The notes below the pieces were generated by a model. The model saw only the letters and a list, made by a program, of their open reading frames with translations. It did no database searches and was not told where the DNA came from. This document shows positions 55,941 to 56,147 of a stretch of DNA of 56,147 nt, piece by piece. This DNA comes from Scleroderma bovista. Its lineage: Eukaryota > Basidiomycota > Agaricomycetes > Boletales > Sclerodermataceae. The stretch covers positions 1-56,147 of the forward strand of contig JAYMGJ010000376.1 in NCBI GenBank assembly GCA_037178675.1, in the 5' to 3' direction. A program made the translations under genes and the position numbers. Position 1 is the stretch's first letter, and the number at the start of each line of letters is the position of its first letter.

Positions 55941-56147
55941 TACTGTCATTTCATTTCATTTCAACTACTCTTTGTGCCAAAGTTGTCCTTGCAACTTGGT
56001 CACTCCACCTGGCTTCTCCCTCTGCTATCACTTGCTGCTCTCACTCCTCGTGCTGTCCGCTGTGTCCGCTGCAATCTGTCGATTCACTGAGCTGCTTTGC
56101 TCTCTATTACGAAATGTACCTCAACACTCAGATCCCCCTTGCTCTCT
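55941..56147. other. Right window edge; nothing recognised
   Basis: Pyrimidine-rich, with CATTTCATTTCATTTC near 55947; no coding or repeat assignment possible. Confidence 0.3.

Overview
The window is nuclear DNA of a basidiomycete fungus, almost certainly Agaricomycotina. The reasons are many short (50-70 nt) GT-AG introns, and families that are typical of or restricted to these fungi: Plavaka transposases, DUF6532 and DUF6699 proteins, large single-exon F-box families, HET-domain and NRPS-like relics. No bacterial operon, tRNA, rRNA or CRISPR was seen. Gene models below were built by hand from splice signals and checked for reading-frame closure.

The left part (1-32 kb) is gene-bearing. On the minus strand, 1-2911 is an 11-exon trehalose-6-phosphate phosphatase (Tps2 type) cut by the window edge. 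Two diverged tandem copies of a shortened MFS-like (ACS/Dal5-type) membrane protein follow on the plus strand (4.08-5.37 and 7.96-9.29 kb). A graveyard of two convergent pseudogenes comes next: a HET-domain relic (10.57-11.43) and an NRPS-like adenylation/thioesterase relic (11.5-11.9). Then come the histone-fold subunit of DNA polymerase epsilon (POLE3/Dpb4, 12.3-13.3, with a 7-nt microexon), an F-box protein (14.9-16.3), a Gln/Pro-rich DUF6699 protein (16.8-18.1) and an HMG-box transcription factor (21.1-22.7). The stretch 22.7-28.2 kb has no gene I can recognise. An F-box fragment (29.6 kb) and an intact F-box paralogue (30.5-32.1 kb) close this part.

The right part (33-56 kb) is almost wholly mobile or repetitive DNA. 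A near-complete 7-kb Plavaka DNA transposon (33.09-40.07) has about 40-bp terminal inverted repeats, subterminal GTCAC repeats, a transposase on minus and a divergent DUF6532 passenger gene on plus. Next to it lies a second, dead Plavaka transposase (40.4-45.56), split by an insertion of about 2.3 kb that contains an LTR-like segment. A TM-bearing ORF of unknown function (46.0-47.1) follows. Then comes a CAGAC-rich satellite with a unit of about 60 bp, into which a 3,491-bp hAT transposon has inserted with a perfect 8-bp target duplication. Beyond it are a GTC-rich and a GAC-rich block arranged as a mirror image, and a second satellite array in the opposite orientation. A 19-bp inverted repeat brackets the whole 47.13-55.94 kb block, so it looks like one very large foldback structure.

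Several coding relics differ from the expected frame by single-base indels, two of them in runs of five identical bases. Some of these could be assembly errors rather than real mutations. The HET relic is different: all five of its stop codons are explained by C-to-T or G-to-A transitions.
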